Numbered from the stretch's first letter, positions 24,664-34,487 are shown. The stretch is 64,000 nucleotides of DNA from Alphaproteobacteria bacterium (GCA_019240125.1 JAFAYW010000129.1:1-64000), one strand, 5' to 3'. Notes: a model not told the origin generated them from the sequence alone. Numbers and translations are program-made.

Positions 24664-26997
24664 TCAGGAGGTCAGCGCCGGTTCTTCTGCTGGCAGGCGT
24701 AGATGCGCCGGCAATCGGCAGGAGATGGTCGTACCCTCCCCTGGCTCGGACTGGATCGCAACCGATCCGCCATGCAACTCGATCAGGCTCTTGACCAAGG
24801 AAAGCCCCAGCCCGGCACCGGCCTCGCGGGAATTCGGCTTGCCCCGCTCGAATTTTTCGAAGATGCGTTCCTGGTCCGCCGCGGCAATGCCGATCCCGGT
24901 ATCAACGACCGACAGAACAATGTCGCCGTCTTCTTCGGCATGGGCGTCAAGCGAGATGGACTTCCCGGCCGGGGTGAATTTCATCGCGTTCGAAATCAAA
25001 TTGAACAGGGCCTGCTTTAGCCGTCGCTCGTCGGCCTCGATCGTCCCGATATCCGGCGGGCAGGACACGGTGAGTGTCAGGTCCTGCGATCGGGCCCGCT
25101 CGCGGGTAAAGCTCATCACCCCTTCAAGCAATTCCTGAAGATCGATTTCGGCGCTTTCGAGCGCCATGTAGCCAGCCTCGATCGTCGCGAGGTCGAGAAT
25201 GTCGTTGATCAATGACATCAGCCGATGCGAGCTGGCCAGGATCCCGCGGCTGTAATCGAGCTGGCGGGCGGATAACGGTCCGAAATACTGGTTCGCCAGG
25301 ATCTCGGCGAACCCGATAATGGCGTTAAGCGGTGTCCGCAACTCGTACGACACGTTGGCGATGAATTCGCTCTTGAGCCGCCCCGCGGTCTCAAGAGCGT
25401 CGTTGCTTTCGCGCAGGGCCCGCTCGACCCGCGCGCTATCGGTTACGTCGAGGCCGGTGAACAGCATATTGCCGTCAGGCAGCGGCACCGTTCCGAGCCG
25501 CAGGACAGAGCCGTCCTGACGATCGATCTGTCCGGTCCACGGTGCCTGCGAGGTAATGCGGGCGGTGACCTGTTGCCGTAATGCCGGCCAGTCATCGCCC
25601 TCATCGTAGTAATGCCTGGTCTTTTCGACGATGTCCCCGAAACGGGGCTCACCCCCAACATCGCTCTCGCTCAACCCCCACATCTGACGGTAGGCGGGGT
25701 TGTGCAGCTTAAGCCGCCCATCGCTGCCAAACACCGCGATCCCCTCGAAGAGATTGTCGAGCGTCTCGCGCTGCACCTCGATCAGGGTGTTATAGGAACT
25801 CTCTAGCGCCAGCCGGTCGGTGACGTCTTCATAGACGAAGATCAAACCGCCCAGCGGATGTGGCGACATCGAGAAACTCAAGGTGCGGCCATCGGGCAGA
25901 TGCATCAACTCGGTCTGCGTCTGGATCAACGAGGTAAACATCGCCAGTTGCTGGCGCTTGAACGCACGAAAGTCGGCGAATTCCGGAACCCGACGGCGTT
26001 CGCGCAGCCGCTCCAGCAATTCGTCGAGCGATGGCCGGCCCGCCAGCCAATCCGTCTCCAGCCCCCAAAGCGTCGCGAAGGCCGCGTTGAAAAAGCTCAG
26101 GCGCTTGTCAGCGCCATAAATTGCCACTGCGGCATGAATGCTCTCCAGGACCTGCCCATGGGCATTCATATGCCGGCGCAACTCGCTTTGCGCGGTCTCA
26201 ACATCGGTGTGATCGATGGCGTAACCGACCGTGCCGCCTCCCGCACCCGGGATCTCGCACAACTCCAACAAGCGCCGCGAGCCCGCCACGACGACGTGCC
26301 GCCGCTCGCAACCGGCGCTTCCCGCGCAGGCCTCTCTTGCCCGGGACAGCGTCAGATCGACAGAACCGCCTGGCTGCGTCTCCCGCGCCGCCGAGAGCAC
26401 AGCATCGCGCGATTGATCGAGCAACGCTGCGTAGGCCTCGTTACACGCGACGATGCGCATGTCGCCATCGCGTCGCCACACCGGTACCGGCAGTGCGTCG
26501 ATGATGGCTTGCGCGGCATCGGCTTGCAGCACGGCGGCAGCATGCGCCTGTTCGGCCCGGCGCAACGCGGAGCTGTCGATCAGCCAGACAACTGAATCGT
26601 TGTTGGCGGTGCGGCTGCCCTCGATCTGGAAGACAGCACCATTAGTGGCCGAGACCATCGCCGTAAAGCCGGTGCCGCCCTGACGCAGATCATCGACGGC
26701 GCGCCGCACGCGCTCGGCGTCGGCGGTGTCGAGCAAAGCCAGGAACGCGGCGTAGTCGGCGGGTTGATGGGTTGCGTCCGGAAGACGTCCGAAGGGCGCC
26801 TCGCCGTGTCCAGGAGACGACCAGCAGAATGCCGCGGCAGGGGCGATGGCGAGGACTGAATCAAGACACGAATTATTGCGCGTCGCGGATTCGCCATGCA
26901 GCCTCGCCAACCGCAGGCGGCCGCGTTCGCGCGCCCACAAACCAGCGAAGGCGATTGCGCCCAACAGGCATATTCCGGCAGCAAGCTCGACCAACAT
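24664..26997 (-). CDS. divL: DivL-like PAS sensor kinase with Tyr in place of the phosphoacceptor His
   Basis: 777 aa from the ATG at 26997, preceded by GAGGCG; a GTG 30 nt upstream is possible. Layout: one N-terminal membrane helix (LVELAAGICLLGAIAFAGLW), several PAS domains, an HisKA-type dimerisation helix, and a complete HATPase domain (NLISNAMKFTP, DTGIGIAAADQ, GAGLGLSLVKSL). The H-box reads NVSYELRTPL: the codon at 25345-25347 is TAC, so residue 551 is Tyr where kinases have His. This and the length match Caulobacter DivL, a pseudokinase that relays DivK state to the CckA-CtrA cell-cycle pathway. It lies 159 nt downstream of ahcY. Confidence 0.82.
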   Translation of the reverse strand: MLVELAAGICLLGAIAFAGLWARERGRLRLARLHGESATRNNSCLDSVLAIAPAAAFCWSSPGHGEAPFGRLPDATHQPADYAAFLALLDTADAERVRRAVDDLRQGGTGFTAMVSATNGAVFQIEGSRTANNDSVVWLIDSSALRRAEQAHAAAVLQADAAQAIIDALPVPVWRRDGDMRIVACNEAYAALLDQSRDAVLSAARETQPGGSVDLTLSRAREACAGSAGCERRHVVVAGSRRLLELCEIPGAGGGTVGYAIDHTDVETAQSELRRHMNAHGQVLESIHAAVAIYGADKRLSFFNAAFATLWGLETDWLAGRPSLDELLERLRERRRVPEFADFRAFKRQQLAMFTSLIQTQTELMHLPDGRTLSFSMSPHPLGGLIFVYEDVTDRLALESSYNTLIEVQRETLDNLFEGIAVFGSDGRLKLHNPAYRQMWGLSESDVGGEPRFGDIVEKTRHYYDEGDDWPALRQQVTARITSQAPWTGQIDRQDGSVLRLGTVPLPDGNMLFTGLDVTDSARVERALRESNDALETAGRLKSEFIANVSYELRTPLNAIIGFAEILANQYFGPLSARQLDYSRGILASSHRLMSLINDILDLATIEAGYMALESAEIDLQELLEGVMSFTRERARSQDLTLTVSCPPDIGTIEADERRLKQALFNLISNAMKFTPAGKSISLDAHAEEDGDIVLSVVDTGIGIAAADQERIFEKFERGKPNSREAGAGLGLSLVKSLIELHGGSVAIQSEPGEGTTISCRLPAHLRLPAEEPALTS

Positions 26998-27118
26998 CTT
27001 CGCCTCGAGCGCAGCCACGCCGTCCACTCGCGCGGCCGATCTATGCTGCCTAAATCATCATATCTTCGTTAAGAAAAATAGAGCACCGAACTCGTTGCAA
27101 TAATCGCGAGGATGCAGA

Positions 27119-27147
27119 CGGCGCCGACTGTCAGTCTGTCGACGCCG
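27119..27147 (-). terminator. Hairpin between ahcY and divL
   Basis: CGGCGCCGAC and GTCGACGCCG form a 10-bp stem with one mismatch around a 9-nt loop, just after the ahcY stop on the minus strand. There is no strong T-run, so termination may be partial. Confidence 0.45.
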
Positions 27148-27156
27148 GATGCAACA

Positions 27157-28452
27157 TTAATAGCGGTAATGCTCAGGCTTGAACGGGCCCGTTTGCGTGA
27201 TACCAAGATAACGGGCTTGTTCCTGTGTCATCTGGGTCAATTTCGCGCCCAGCTTGTCGAGGTGCAGGCGCGCCACCTTCTCATCGAGGTGCTTGGGCAA
27301 CACGTAGACCTTGTTTTCGTATTGGCCGTGATTGGTCCACAACTCGATCTGCGCCAGCGTCTGATTGGTGAAGGAGGCGCTCATCACAAAGCTGGGGTGG
27401 CCCGTGGCACAGCCGAGATTTACCAGACGGCCCTTTGCCAGCACGATCAATCGCTTGCCATCCGGGAAGATGACCTCGTCGACCTGCGGCTTAACTTCTT
27501 CCCAGACATAGTTGCGCAGCGAGCCGATCTGAATCTCGCTGTCGAAATGGCCGATGTTGCAGACGATCGCGCGGTCGTGCATCTGGCGCATGTGATCGAG
27601 CGTGATCACGTCGACATTGCCGGTCGCGGTGACGAAGATGTCGCCAATCGGCGCCGCCTCGTCCATCGTCGTTACCTGATAACCCTCCATCGCGGCCTGC
27701 AAGGCGCAGATCGGATCGATCTCGGTTACCAGCACGCGCGCGCCCTGGCTGCGCAGGCTGGCGGCCGAGCCTTTGCCCACGTCGCCAAAGCCGCAGACAA
27801 CCGCAATCTTTCCCGCCATCATCACGTCGGTGGCGCGCTTGATGCCGTCAACCAGGCTCTCACGGCAGCCGTAGAGGTTGTCGAATTTTGACTTGGTGAC
27901 GCTGTCATTGACGTTGAACGCCGGCACCTTGAGCGAACCGTCCTTCATCATCTCGTATAGCCGGTGCACGCCGGTCGTCGTCTCCTCCGAGACGCCGCGC
28001 ACCTCGGCGAGCAGATCGGGGTGGCGATCGTGCAGTATCTGCGTCGCGTCGCCACCATCGTCGAGCACCATATTGGGCGTCCACCCGCCGGGTCCCCGCA
28101 ATGTCTGCTCGATACACCACTCGTACTCTTCCTCGGTCTCGCCCTTCCAGGCGAAGACCGGGATGCCGACGGCTGCAATCGCCGCCGCCGCCTGGTCCTG
28201 GGTCGAGAAGATGTTGCACGAACTCCAGCGGACGGTCGCGCCGAGATGCACCAGCGTCTCTATCAGCACCGCCGTCTGAATGGTCATATGCAAGCAGCCC
28301 ACGATGCGCGCCCCGGCCAGCGGCTTCGTTCTGCCGAACTCGTCGCGGAGCGCCATCAAGCCTGGCATCTCAGTCTCGGCAATCGCGATTTCCTTCCGAC
28401 CCCAATCGGCCAGGCCGATATCCGCGACCTTGTAATCCGTGAACTCAGGCAT
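27157..28452 (-). CDS. ahcY: Adenosylhomocysteinase (S-adenosylhomocysteine hydrolase)
   Basis: 431 aa from the ATG at 28452; the frame is open a further 27 codons upstream but that stretch is AT-rich promoter. It splits S-adenosylhomocysteine to adenosine and homocysteine with bound NAD, keeping methylation running. Motifs: [31 protein letters not shown], the NAD-binding [17 protein letters not shown], and the C-terminal [16 protein letters not shown], which donates Lys/Tyr to the neighbouring NAD site. ahcY next to PTS genes and chvI/chvG is a recurrent alphaproteobacterial order. A perfect palindrome lies in the leader. Confidence 0.97.
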   Translation of the reverse strand: MPEFTDYKVADIGLADWGRKEIAIAETEMPGLMALRDEFGRTKPLAGARIVGCLHMTIQTAVLIETLVHLGATVRWSSCNIFSTQDQAAAAIAAVGIPVFAWKGETEEEYEWCIEQTLRGPGGWTPNMVLDDGGDATQILHDRHPDLLAEVRGVSEETTTGVHRLYEMMKDGSLKVPAFNVNDSVTKSKFDNLYGCRESLVDGIKRATDVMMAGKIAVVCGFGDVGKGSAASLRSQGARVLVTEIDPICALQAAMEGYQVTTMDEAAPIGDIFVTATGNVDVITLDHMRQMHDRAIVCNIGHFDSEIQIGSLRNYVWEEVKPQVDEVIFPDGKRLIVLAKGRLVNLGCATGHPSFVMSASFTNQTLAQIELWTNHGQYENKVYVLPKHLDEKVARLHLDKLGAKLTQMTQEQARYLGITQTGPFKPEHYRY

Positions 28453-28497
28453 TCGACCACTCCAACAATTATAGCGGCCGCAGGCCGCGAGATAGAG

Positions 28498-28517
28498 ATA
28501 TAAAGATATCTTTATAT
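28498..28517 (-). promoter_or_regulatory. Perfect 20-bp palindrome upstream of ahcY, candidate operator
   Basis: ATATAAAGATATCTTTATAT is a perfect palindrome in an AT-rich island, 46 nt upstream of the ahcY start. An operator for an ArsR-family regulator of the methionine/SAH cycle (SahR type) would fit the form and the target gene. The regulator gene is not in the window, and matching it to SahR is inference. Confidence 0.6.
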
Positions 28518-28572
28518 GCAGAAACGCAAGCAATAAAGGGCGCTGGCGCGCTCAGCGCGCGCCGCTGCGGCG

Positions 28573-30369
28573 TCAGGCAGTTCCAACGGTGGCGTTGAAA
28601 TCGTCGAGCAATGCAGCGATGCGGCCGGAATCGGCCTGATCCATGATGGCGCGGGCCCGCCGCGTCGCTGCGACCATGTCGAGGCTGCGAATTCGCTGCT
28701 TCACGCGTGGTATGCTTTGCGGCGCCATTGACAATTCGCGCAGCCCGAGACCGAGCAGCAACGCCGCAAAACGCGGCTCTCCAGCGAGTTCGCCGCACAT
28801 GCTGATCGGAATGCGCCGCCGCACCGCCGCCTCGACCGCGAACTGGATCAGCCGCAACACCGCCGGGTGCAGCGGATCATACAGATGCGCCACCTGCTCG
28901 TCGGTGCGGTCGATAGCCAGCGTGTACTGGATCAGATCGTTGGTCCCGATCGCAAAAAAATCGGCCTCGCCGGCCAGGGCATCGGCGGCAAGCGCTGCGC
29001 CGGGTACTTCGATCATCGCGCCGAGCGGCGGCAACGGGTCTGGCACCGCCACCCCGCGCCGCCGCAAACGCCGGGCCACCTGTTCCATGGCCTCGCGTGT
29101 CCGCCGCAATTCGTCGAGGGTCGATACCATCGGCAGTAAAATGCGGACGCGGCCCTTGTTCGCGGCGCGCAGCATCGCGGCGAGCTGTGTGTCGAGCAGG
29201 CGCCGCTCGCGCAGCGACAGGCGGATCGCCCGCAAGCCCAGCGCTGGATTAGCGGCATCGGCAGCGGCGTAACCAGCCAGCGGCTCCGGCAATTTGTCAC
29301 CGCCGACGTCAAGGGTACGAAGAGTGACGGGGCGCCCCTCCATGCCGCGCACAAGGCTCGCGAAGAACTCGTACTGCTCGTCCTCGCTCGGCAGGTCCTC
29401 ACGGTTCATGTAGAGGAATTCCGTGCGTACCAGGCCTAAACCCGCGGCCCCGTGCGCCATCGCATGCTCGACCTCGACTGGCAATTCGAGATTCGCTTCA
29501 AGGGTGATCTCGATGCCGTCACGCGTCACCGCCGGCAGGCGCCGCAGCCGGCCGAACTGGCGACGCTCGCGCTGCAGCGCGGCGCGGCGCAGGCGGTAGA
29601 CCTCCCGCGTTTCGGGCGACGGATTAAGGATGACGGTTCCCGTGGTTCCGTCGACGATCACCTCGCTGTCCGGCTGGGCGCGGTCGAGCAGGTCCGGTAC
29701 CCCGAGCACGGCCGGCAGGCCAAGTGCCCGCGCCATGATTGCGGTATGGCCCTCCGGTCCACCGAATTCCGTCGCGAAGCCGCCAATCCGGCGCGGGTCC
29801 ATCAGCGCGGTATCGGCCGGCGTCACCTCCTCGGCAAAGACGATGGCACCACCGCTCAGGCCGGAATACGGCACGTAGGGCTTGCGCAGCAGATTGCGGA
29901 TCAGCCGGCCCGAGACGACACGGATGTCCTCGCCGCGCGCGGCGAGATACGGGTCGGCCATCGCCGCGAAGGTTTTGCCTATCTCATCGGTCTCGAGCTG
30001 GATAGCGCGCTCGGCATTGATGCGCTGACGGCCGATGCGCTGATTGACGCCGCGCACCAGCCGCGAATTCGCCAGCATCGCGAGATGCGCGTCGAGCACA
30101 TAGCCAATTTCGTCGGATGCTTCGCCCGGCAATGCGGTCGCCCGGCTGCGCAGCTTGCGCAATTGTTTGACCGACATCGCGACAGCTTCGGCAAAGCGGC
30201 CTCGCTCGCTCTCGACGGCGGCTTCGGCAATGCGATTTTCGCTGACGGTGATCTCGCCGCGATCACCCAGATAAGCCGGGCCGATCGCAATACCCGGCGA
30301 GACCCCGATCCCGGTGAGCCTTTTCTCGATGGCTGGTGGTTCGGCTCCGGGTGTCTCGTCAATCCTCAT
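28573..30369 (-). CDS. ptsI: PTS enzyme I (phosphoenolpyruvate--protein phosphotransferase)
   Basis: 598 aa. It takes phosphate from PEP onto a histidine and passes it to HPr. The swivelling phospho-His motif GGPEGHTAIMARALGLPAV lies near residue 205. The PEP-binding barrel shows GLGLVRTEFLYM, TLRTLDVGGDK, GAMIEVPGAALAAD and the catalytic Cys in ISMCGELAGEP. There is no GAF domain, so this is the short form rather than PtsP. It overlaps ptsH by 11 nt. With no sugar permease in the block, the chain is probably regulatory. Confidence 0.95.
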   Translation of the reverse strand: MRIDETPGAEPPAIEKRLTGIGVSPGIAIGPAYLGDRGEITVSENRIAEAAVESERGRFAEAVAMSVKQLRKLRSRATALPGEASDEIGYVLDAHLAMLANSRLVRGVNQRIGRQRINAERAIQLETDEIGKTFAAMADPYLAARGEDIRVVSGRLIRNLLRKPYVPYSGLSGGAIVFAEEVTPADTALMDPRRIGGFATEFGGPEGHTAIMARALGLPAVLGVPDLLDRAQPDSEVIVDGTTGTVILNPSPETREVYRLRRAALQRERRQFGRLRRLPAVTRDGIEITLEANLELPVEVEHAMAHGAAGLGLVRTEFLYMNREDLPSEDEQYEFFASLVRGMEGRPVTLRTLDVGGDKLPEPLAGYAAADAANPALGLRAIRLSLRERRLLDTQLAAMLRAANKGRVRILLPMVSTLDELRRTREAMEQVARRLRRRGVAVPDPLPPLGAMIEVPGAALAADALAGEADFFAIGTNDLIQYTLAIDRTDEQVAHLYDPLHPAVLRLIQFAVEAAVRRRIPISMCGELAGEPRFAALLLGLGLRELSMAPQSIPRVKQRIRSLDMVAATRRARAIMDQADSGRIAALLDDFNATVGTA

Positions 30370-30673
30370 CGAACTTGCATTCGATCAGGCGCGAGAGCGC
30401 ATCGACAGCGGCGCAGGCGTCGCTGCCGGTGGCGGTAATTTCGACCAGGGTGCCGGAGGCGGCGGCCAGCATCATGAGACCCATGATGGAGCGGCCTGAT
30501 ACTTCGGTGCCATTCTTGCGGACGGTAACCTCGGCGCTGAACTGCCCCGCGGTCTTGACGAAGCGGGCCGCGGCACGCGCGTGCAGCCCCTTTTGATTAC
30601 AGATCTTGACCGTTCGCTGCGATGTGGCGGCATCGGCGGTGGCAATGCGAGGGAAAGTGCCGTCGGGGCTCAT
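30359..30673 (-). CDS. ptsH: Phosphocarrier protein HPr
   Basis: 104 aa, longer than the usual 85-90 because of an N-terminal extension of about 16 residues. The active-site histidine is in GLHARAAARFV. The regulatory serine, target of HprK, is in SGRSIMGLMMLAA. Both sites are intact, so it can be phosphorylated by EI and by HprK. It overlaps the EIIA stop by 4 nt and ptsI by 11 nt, indicating a single operon. Confidence 0.95.
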   Translation of the reverse strand: MSPDGTFPRIATADAATSQRTVKICNQKGLHARAAARFVKTAGQFSAEVTVRKNGTEVSGRSIMGLMMLAAASGTLVEITATGSDACAAVDALSRLIECKFDED

Positions 30674-31077
30674 CGTCGTGCATCCGCGAGGAGTTGCGAG
30701 GCGACATTGATATACTTGCGGCCGGCCTCCTGCGCGCCAAGCACGGCGCGTTCGAGGCTTTCATGCTGCCGCAGGCTGGCCAGCTTGATCAGCATCGGCA
30801 GGTTGACCCCGGCGATGACCTCAACCTTGCCGCGGTCCATCACCGAGATTGCCAGGTTCGAGGGGGTGCCGCCGAACATGTCAGTAAGCAAGACCGCCCC
30901 GTCGCCCGTGTCAACCTGAGATATATTCGCGAGGATTTCCTGGCGCCGGAGTTCCATGTCGTCCTCCGGGCCGATACACACGGCCGCCACCTGTGCCTGC
31001 GACCCGACAACATGCTCAAGCGCCGCGACGAACTCGGTCGCAAGGCGTCCATGCGTGACCAGCACCATGCCAATCAT
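30670..31077 (-). CDS. PTS EIIA, mannose/fructose type
   Basis: 135 aa, a stand-alone EIIA-Man domain. The phospho-accepting His is in MVLVTHGRLATEFV at the N-terminus. LTDMFGGTPSNLAI and INVASQ follow the family. Without EIIB or EIIC genes it is most likely the output of a regulatory phosphorelay (ManX-like in rhizobia), not a sugar importer. It lies 277 nt after hprK and overlaps ptsH by 4 nt. Confidence 0.92.
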   Translation of the reverse strand: MIGMVLVTHGRLATEFVAALEHVVGSQAQVAAVCIGPEDDMELRRQEILANISQVDTGDGAVLLTDMFGGTPSNLAISVMDRGKVEVIAGVNLPMLIKLASLRQHESLERAVLGAQEAGRKYINVASQLLADARR

Positions 31078-31354
31078 CGCAGGCGCGCCCTCGCGATGAT
31101 CGGGAGGACGGCATTGCCGGTGATCGGATCAACCGTAAGGCTGTGACTACAGTCGCGCAGGACAGAGGCCGCTTGCCGCTCGCACCGCTGAGCCCTGGGG
31201 GTGGCCGCGGCGGGAGTATGGGGGTCAATCGGCCCCATATAGCGCCGCTTGCATGATTCGTCACGCGGGAACGTGAACACGATATCCGGGATCGCGCCGG
31301 GTGGGCCGGCGACGCGGTGACAAACGCCAGGAGTGCCTAGGACACCGTCGCCCG
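31078..31354 (-). other. 277-nt gap where rapZ is often found; weak reading frame
   Basis: In many alphaproteobacteria rapZ lies between hprK and the EIIA gene; here no RapZ motif can be read. A 94-codon minus-strand frame (31074-31358) fills the gap and overlaps both neighbours by exactly 4 nt, as real operon genes do. Its third-position GC is clearly lower than that of the flanking genes and the product resembles nothing I know. I do not call it a gene. Confidence 0.4.
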
Positions 31355-31807
31355 TCATTCCTCGATCATAGTGGGCAAGCCGCTGCCGGTAAACGCGTGT
31401 AGCGCCATGCGCACCTTGATCGCGGCCGAAGGCTCGAAGGCGGCCACCACGATCGTCGGGATCCGCACTCCCAGCAGCTGCTCATAATGGCGGGTCGGCA
31501 GGCGCTCAATCATCCCCGACGGCATCAGGTCGGCGATTATCGCAAGCGGCGCCTCTTCCATTGCGGCAACCCGCATGATGCCGATGCCGCGCAGTTCGAT
31601 GAGCCCGGCGATGGTGGCAGGGCATCGCACCAGGACCGTGTCGCCGCCGCGGCGAAGTTCGCATTGGTCATCCGCAATCAATACGGCACCGGCGTCAATG
31701 AGTCGCAGGCCCAGATCCGACTTTCCGACTCCTGAAAACCCACGCAGCAGCACCGCCTGGCCGTCGATTGCTACGGCGGTGGCATGGATCAGCATTTGAT
31801 CGCTCAT
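31355..31807 (-). CDS. hprK: HPr kinase/phosphorylase, short alphaproteobacterial form
   Basis: 150 aa, only the C-terminal catalytic domain; the N-terminal half of the Firmicutes enzyme is missing, as is usual in alphaproteobacteria. Walker A RGFSGVGKSDLGLRLI (about residues 22-37) and the HprK signature GLIELRGIGIMRV (about 68-80) are present. It phosphorylates or dephosphorylates the serine of HPr. The start overlaps the chvG stop by 4 nt, which couples PTS regulation to the ChvG/ChvI two-component genes. Confidence 0.92.
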   Translation of the reverse strand: MSDQMLIHATAVAIDGQAVLLRGFSGVGKSDLGLRLIDAGAVLIADDQCELRRGGDTVLVRCPATIAGLIELRGIGIMRVAAMEEAPLAIIADLMPSGMIERLPTRHYEQLLGVRIPTIVVAAFEPSAAIKVRMALHAFTGSGLPTMIEE

Positions 31808-33573
31808 GGCACTCCCGGCAAACGGATCAGGAAGCGGGCGCCGCCGACCTTACCTGCGGTGTCGGTGCGGTTCTCGGCCCAGATGCGGCCGCGATGCGCC
31901 TCCACGATCTGCTTGGAGATCGACAGACCCAGCCCGGAATGCGTGCCGAATTTCTCACCGGCGGGCCGTTCGCTGTAGAATCGGTCAAAGATCGCGCTGA
32001 CCTTATCGGACGGGATACCCGGGCCCTGGTCCTCGACCGTTACCAGCACGGCGCGCCCGTCCTTGGTTGCGGTGATGCGAATTTCTCCATCCGGTGGGCT
32101 GAACGATACGGCGTTGGCGATCACATTGAGGAACACCTGCGACAGGCGGCTTTCCATGCCCATAACGGCGAGGTCGCGATCGCGGCCGCGCTGCTCAAGG
32201 ATCAGCCGCGGCGAATTCGCGTCGCGGGTGGCGTCGTGCATCTCGACGAGGGCTCCCAGCATCGCTCCGATATCGCTCGGCGACATCTCCACCCGGCTCA
32301 ACTCGGCGTCGAGCCGCGAGGCGTCGGAAATGTCGGTAATCAGACGGTCAAGACGTTCGACATCGTCCTGCACGATCGCCATCAGCTTGCGCTGCTTGAC
32401 CGGATCATCGATGCGCGAGGTGGTCTCTACGGCGCTGCGCAGCGACGACAGTGGGTTCTTGATTTCATGCGCGACATCGGCGGCAAAGCTCTCAATCGCG
32501 CTCATGCGGCGCCAGAGCGTGTCGGTCATCTCGCGCAAGGAGTCGGCGAGTTCGCCGATCTCGTCGCCGCGCCTGCTGATCTCCGGAATTTCGATGCGCG
32601 ACCCGCGCCCCCTCGCCCGCTGCGCCGCCGCCGCCAGCAAGCGGATCGGCCGCGCGATCGTGCCCGCGAGGTAAAGCGACAGCAGCAAGGTCACCAGCAA
32701 CGTCGCGCCAAAGATGCGGATGAGCTCAAGGCGCACCGTCCGCAACTCGTCCTCAATTTCGCCATTGCTGTTGGACAGCATCATGGCGCCGAGGTTCTGC
32801 TTGTAGCGATGCAGCGGCACCGCGACGCTGATCACCAGGCCGCCGGTGTTCGGGTTGCTGCGAACGACCGACATGGCATCGCCGTGCATGGCAGAGGTGA
32901 CCTCGCGATAGTCCTGCGCATTGGTCGCGTCTTTGTAGACCGGGTATTTGTGCCGGCTCGGCACCAGGTTGGCGATCCAGTCATACACATCGTCGGTAAC
33001 ACGCGCGAACAGCCCCTTGTTGTTCGGCTCCGGCAGATCAGCAACCTGCACCGGGTCACCGCTCCCGAGCAGCATCCGGCTATCGGCGATCAGCTTGCCA
33101 TCGACGCCAAATAGTCGCGCCCGGCTGTGTGTCGGCTCGACCAGGCGCCGCATCATCTGGCGTGCCAAATCAGGCAGCAGCACCTCGCCCTCATCGGCGG
33201 AATCGAGCACGGCACCCTCGCTGAGCGCCGCCGCGAAGATCTGCCCCTGTGTCAGCAGCGATTCGATCTCCTGCCCGATCAGGCTCGCCTCGAACTTCCC
33301 GAGGTAGAGAAACCCTACCGCAAGCAGTGCCAGCGGCAAGACATTGACGGCTACAATTCGCCGAGTAAGCGGCGACAGTTTTGGCCAGCGCAGCCGCCGC
33401 CAGCCCGGCCACCAGGCCAGCGCCAGGCGCCGGATGGCGGCTGGCGCAACTGTCTGGACTTGCCGCCCGGAGGCGCGAGGCACGTCATCCGCGATGGGGG
33501 CCGGGGGCGCGAGAGGGGGCTTTGAGGCCGCTGTTCCAGGATCAGCGGTCGCGGTATCGATAACCGACGCCAT
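31804..33573 (-). CDS. chvG: Sensor histidine kinase ChvG (ExoS)
   Basis: 589 aa from the ATG at 33573, which lies inside the 3' end of chvI (32-nt overlap). Layout: about 95 proline/alanine-rich cytoplasmic residues, TM1 ([20 protein letters not shown]), a periplasmic sensor with [21 protein letters not shown]2 ([20 protein letters not shown]), a HAMP linker, H-box [19 protein letters not shown] with the phosphoacceptor His, then [15 protein letters not shown] and [16 protein letters not shown]. In rhizobia this kinase responds to acid and cell-envelope stress and is held off by ExoR; no exoR is in the window. Confidence 0.93.
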   Translation of the reverse strand: MASVIDTATADPGTAASKPPLAPPAPIADDVPRASGRQVQTVAPAAIRRLALAWWPGWRRLRWPKLSPLTRRIVAVNVLPLALLAVGFLYLGKFEASLIGQEIESLLTQGQIFAAALSEGAVLDSADEGEVLLPDLARQMMRRLVEPTHSRARLFGVDGKLIADSRMLLGSGDPVQVADLPEPNNKGLFARVTDDVYDWIANLVPSRHKYPVYKDATNAQDYREVTSAMHGDAMSVVRSNPNTGGLVISVAVPLHRYKQNLGAMMLSNSNGEIEDELRTVRLELIRIFGATLLVTLLLSLYLAGTIARPIRLLAAAAQRARGRGSRIEIPEISRRGDEIGELADSLREMTDTLWRRMSAIESFAADVAHEIKNPLSSLRSAVETTSRIDDPVKQRKLMAIVQDDVERLDRLITDISDASRLDAELSRVEMSPSDIGAMLGALVEMHDATRDANSPRLILEQRGRDRDLAVMGMESRLSQVFLNVIANAVSFSPPDGEIRITATKDGRAVLVTVEDQGPGIPSDKVSAIFDRFYSERPAGEKFGTHSGLGLSISKQIVEAHRGRIWAENRTDTAGKVGGARFLIRLPGVP

Positions 33574-34246
33574 AGAGGGTTTCGATCTGCGCAAATTCGG
33601 TATCGACGGCCTTGAACTTCTTGCGCAGGCGCTTGATGTGGCTGTCGATTGTGCGATCGTCGACATAGATGTGCTCGCCATAGGCGGCATCCATCAGCTG
33701 ATCGCGGTTCTTGACGTGACCGGGGCGTTGCGCCAGGGATTTCAGGATCAGGAATTCCGTGACGGTCAACTCTACGGGCCTGCCCTGCCAGGTGCAGAGA
33801 TGCCGGCCGGGATCGAGTGTCATCGGCCCGCGCGCAATGACCGGCTCGCCCTGGTCGTCTTCCTCGCGGTCCCGAACCGCCAGATCGCCGCGTCGGATCA
33901 AGGCCTGGATGCGGGCAATCAACAGGCGCTGCGAGAACGGCTTTTTGATGTAATCGTCGGCGCCCATGGTGAGCCCGATCAGCTCATCGACCTCATCATC
34001 CTTCGAGGTCAGGAAGATCACCGGCATCTGGCTCTGCTTCCGCAGTTGCTTCAGCACCTCCATACCGTCCATCCGAGGCATCTTGATATCCAGCACGGCG
34101 AGATCGACGGGTTGGGCGGTCATCCCCCGCAGCGCCTCGGTACCATCACTGTAGCAGCGCACGGTGAACCCCTCGGCCTCGAGCGCCATCGAGACCGATG
34201 TCAGAATGTTGCGGTCGTCATCGACCAGTGCGATGGTGTTCGACAC
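33542..34246 (-). CDS. chvI: Response regulator ChvI
   Basis: 234 aa from the GTG at 34246, preceded by GGGGGACG; the longer open frame upstream does not match the family. OmpR/PhoB class. The receiver domain begins [17 protein letters not shown], the phospho-acceptor Asp is in [17 protein letters not shown], and the switch Lys in [10 protein letters not shown]. The C-terminal winged helix contains [18 protein letters not shown] and [15 protein letters not shown]. It is cotranscribed with chvG through a 32-nt overlap. Confidence 0.94.
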   Translation of the reverse strand: MSNTIALVDDDRNILTSVSMALEAEGFTVRCYSDGTEALRGMTAQPVDLAVLDIKMPRMDGMEVLKQLRKQSQMPVIFLTSKDDEVDELIGLTMGADDYIKKPFSQRLLIARIQALIRRGDLAVRDREEDDQGEPVIARGPMTLDPGRHLCTWQGRPVELTVTEFLILKSLAQRPGHVKNRDQLMDAAYGEHIYVDDRTIDSHIKRLRKKFKAVDTEFAQIETLYGVGYRYRDR

Positions 34247-34487
34247 AAGCGTCCCCCAAGGTCCAATTTCAGCTCCCCGCATGAGCCGAAACTGAGATCT
34301 TGCGCTCAAATATGGCTGCTGGGGGGCGAATACAAAGAGAGTGCGCCACAATTTGCCGCTATATTGCCTATTTCAGGTTACGGATTCAGGCAGTTGGCTG
34401 CGTCGGCGCGCTTTTTTGCCTGCGCAAGGTACCCGGAGCCGGCCCTTCTACCCGGCATAGCCTGGGTCTTTCCCGGATTGATCTGCG

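Noticed and set aside
28453-28572. SAH riboswitch upstream of ahcY
   Set aside because: The 120-nt leader holds an AT-rich palindrome and a GC-rich inverted repeat, but I do not see the conserved pseudoknot elements of the SAH riboswitch.
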